Assembly (NCBI GenBank): GCA_031401815.1
Contig: JANNRW010000385.1
Span: forward strand, 1 to 21,348
DNA from: JANNRW01 sp031401815
GTDB lineage: Bacteria > Desulfobacterota > Desulfuromonadia > Geobacterales > DSM-12255
Direction: 5' to 3'
Length of the DNA stretch: 21,348 nt
Below, in pieces: positions 20,474-21,348 of this stretch (the stretch's first letter is position 1; each line of letters starts with the position of its first letter). The position numbers were made by a program, and so were the translations under genes. The notes beneath the pieces were generated by a model, which made no database searches, had not been told where the DNA came from, and saw only the letters and a program-made list of their open reading frames with translations.

Positions 20474-21348
20474 ATGGAACCAATTGTTATTCCAGCAATA
20501 AATATGGCTGTGATAGCGCCTGAGGTGATACTTTCACTCTTTGCAATGGCAATTTTGATGATCAACGTCTTTGTCAAAGGGGAGCAGAAAGGGTATCTCG
20601 GCTACCTGAGCATTGCAGGTATCCTTGTGACACTTGTGACGGTCATTACCGGATGGGGCTGCCCACAGGATGGATTTAGCGGGACAATAGTACAGGATAA
20701 TTTTGCCATATTCTTCAAGGTGATTTTTCTTGTTTCCGCAGCCATGAGCATTCTGATAACCGATAAATATCTGGTTCAGGAAAACTGTAATCACGGAGAG
20801 ATCTATCCTCTGATACTGTTTGCAACAATCGGAATGATGCTGATGGCAGCAGGCACCGATCTTATGACCATCTTCCTTGGCCTTGAGGTTCTGTCAGTTT
20901 CCCTTTATGTACTTGCAGGCTTTAATAGAGACTCCCTCAAATCAAATGAGGCCGGTCTCAAGTATTTTTTACTCGGAGCGTTCTCTACAGGTTTCCTGCT
21001 TTATGGCATGGCACTGATTTATGGTGCAACAGGTACAACCAAAGTTGTAAAAATTGCCTCATATATTGCTCAGACCGGGATGATCTCCTCAAACCTGATG
21101 CTTCTGGCCGGAATGCTGCTAATGGCTACAGGTTTTGCCTTCAAGGTGGCCGCTGCACCATTTCATATGTGGACGCCCGATGTTTATGAAGGGGCTCCCA
21201 CACCTGTGACTGCATTCATGTCAGTAGGACCCAAGGCAGCAGGATTTGCCGCATTTCTGCGGGTCTTTCTGGTTGCGCTCCCTGCGCTGAAACCGGAATG
21301 GACATGGCTTATCTGGGGGCTTGCTGTACTGACCATGACAGTGGGCAA
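20474..21348 (+). CDS. nuoN: NADH-quinone oxidoreductase subunit N, N-terminal part (cut by window edge)
   Basis: The third antiporter-like proton-pumping subunit; the first 291 codons are visible. It begins MEPIVIPAINMAVIAPEVIL. Glu138 in FLGLEVLSVSLYVLAGFNR and Lys224 in GFAFKVAAAPFHMWTPDVYE, followed by GAPTPVTAFMSVGPKAAGF, are the NuoN/ND2 hallmarks. The ATG at 20474 has a strong GGAGGAAA site, 52 bases after nuoM. The frame stays open to the right edge, so roughly 190 residues are missing by comparison with the usual length. Confidence 0.97.
   Translation, partial: MEPIVIPAINMAVIAPEVILSLFAMAILMINVFVKGEQKGYLGYLSIAGILVTLVTVITGWGCPQDGFSGTIVQDNFAIFFKVIFLVSAAMSILITDKYLVQENCNHGEIYPLILFATIGMMLMAAGTDLMTIFLGLEVLSVSLYVLAGFNRDSLKSNEAGLKYFLLGAFSTGFLLYGMALIYGATGTTKVVKIASYIAQTGMISSNLMLLAGMLLMATGFAFKVAAAPFHMWTPDVYEGAPTPVTAFMSVGPKAAGFAAFLRVFLVALPALKPEWTWLIWGLAVLTMTVG

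Overview
The window carries two adjacent blocks from what looks like a member of the Geobacteraceae (Desulfuromonadales; Geobacter/Geotalea-like). This placement is inferred from three things: the combined gene content, the separate nuoC and nuoD together with a NuoF that has extra N- and C-terminal iron-sulfur domains, and nif promoters of sigma-54 type with terminators in their leaders. I could not run a database search, so the genus is not established.

Left block (1-6508), nitrogen fixation. The start of nifD (cut by the left edge) and all of nifH lie on the minus strand behind a sigma-54 promoter. The nifH leader contains an intrinsic terminator. Upstream of these, also on the minus strand, is a second unit: a short-form nifB, a GNAT acetyltransferase, nifV (homocitrate synthase), a 76-residue protein with a Cys/Gly-rich tail and a 96-residue protein of unknown function. 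This unit also starts from a sigma-54-type promoter with an intrinsic terminator in its leader. Divergent from nifB is draG, the ADP-ribosylglycohydrolase that reactivates NifH; NifH keeps the arginine that DraT/DraG modify. The sequence between nifB and draG includes a perfect palindrome that reads as a sigma-54 -24/-12 element on both strands. Two roughly 120-bp palindromic elements of similar layout sit in the nifH-nifD gap and in the GNAT-nifV gap.

Right block (6567-21348), respiratory complex I. A sigma-70-like promoter with a perfect 17-bp operator-like palindrome just after it precedes nuoABCDEFGHIJKLMN on the plus strand; nuoN is cut by the right edge. The genes are closely spaced, most have good ribosome binding sites, and all conserved cluster ligands and proton-channel residues checked are present with one exception: the N-terminal thioredoxin-like domain of NuoF lacks one of the four expected cysteines. 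NuoM has an unusual C-terminal tail of Met/Gly/Pro/His repeats.

How the genes work together: NifB and NifV supply the cofactor core and homocitrate for FeMo-co, NifH and NifD are nitrogenase components, and DraG controls NifH activity after translation. Complex I couples NADH and quinone redox to the proton gradient. The two blocks appear to be separate transcription units on opposite strands. I see no phage, IS transposase, CRISPR array, tRNA or rRNA. The most interesting material is regulatory: paired leader terminators ending in the same 11-mer, the two-way sigma-54 palindrome and the palindromic repeats, followed by the odd protein tails.
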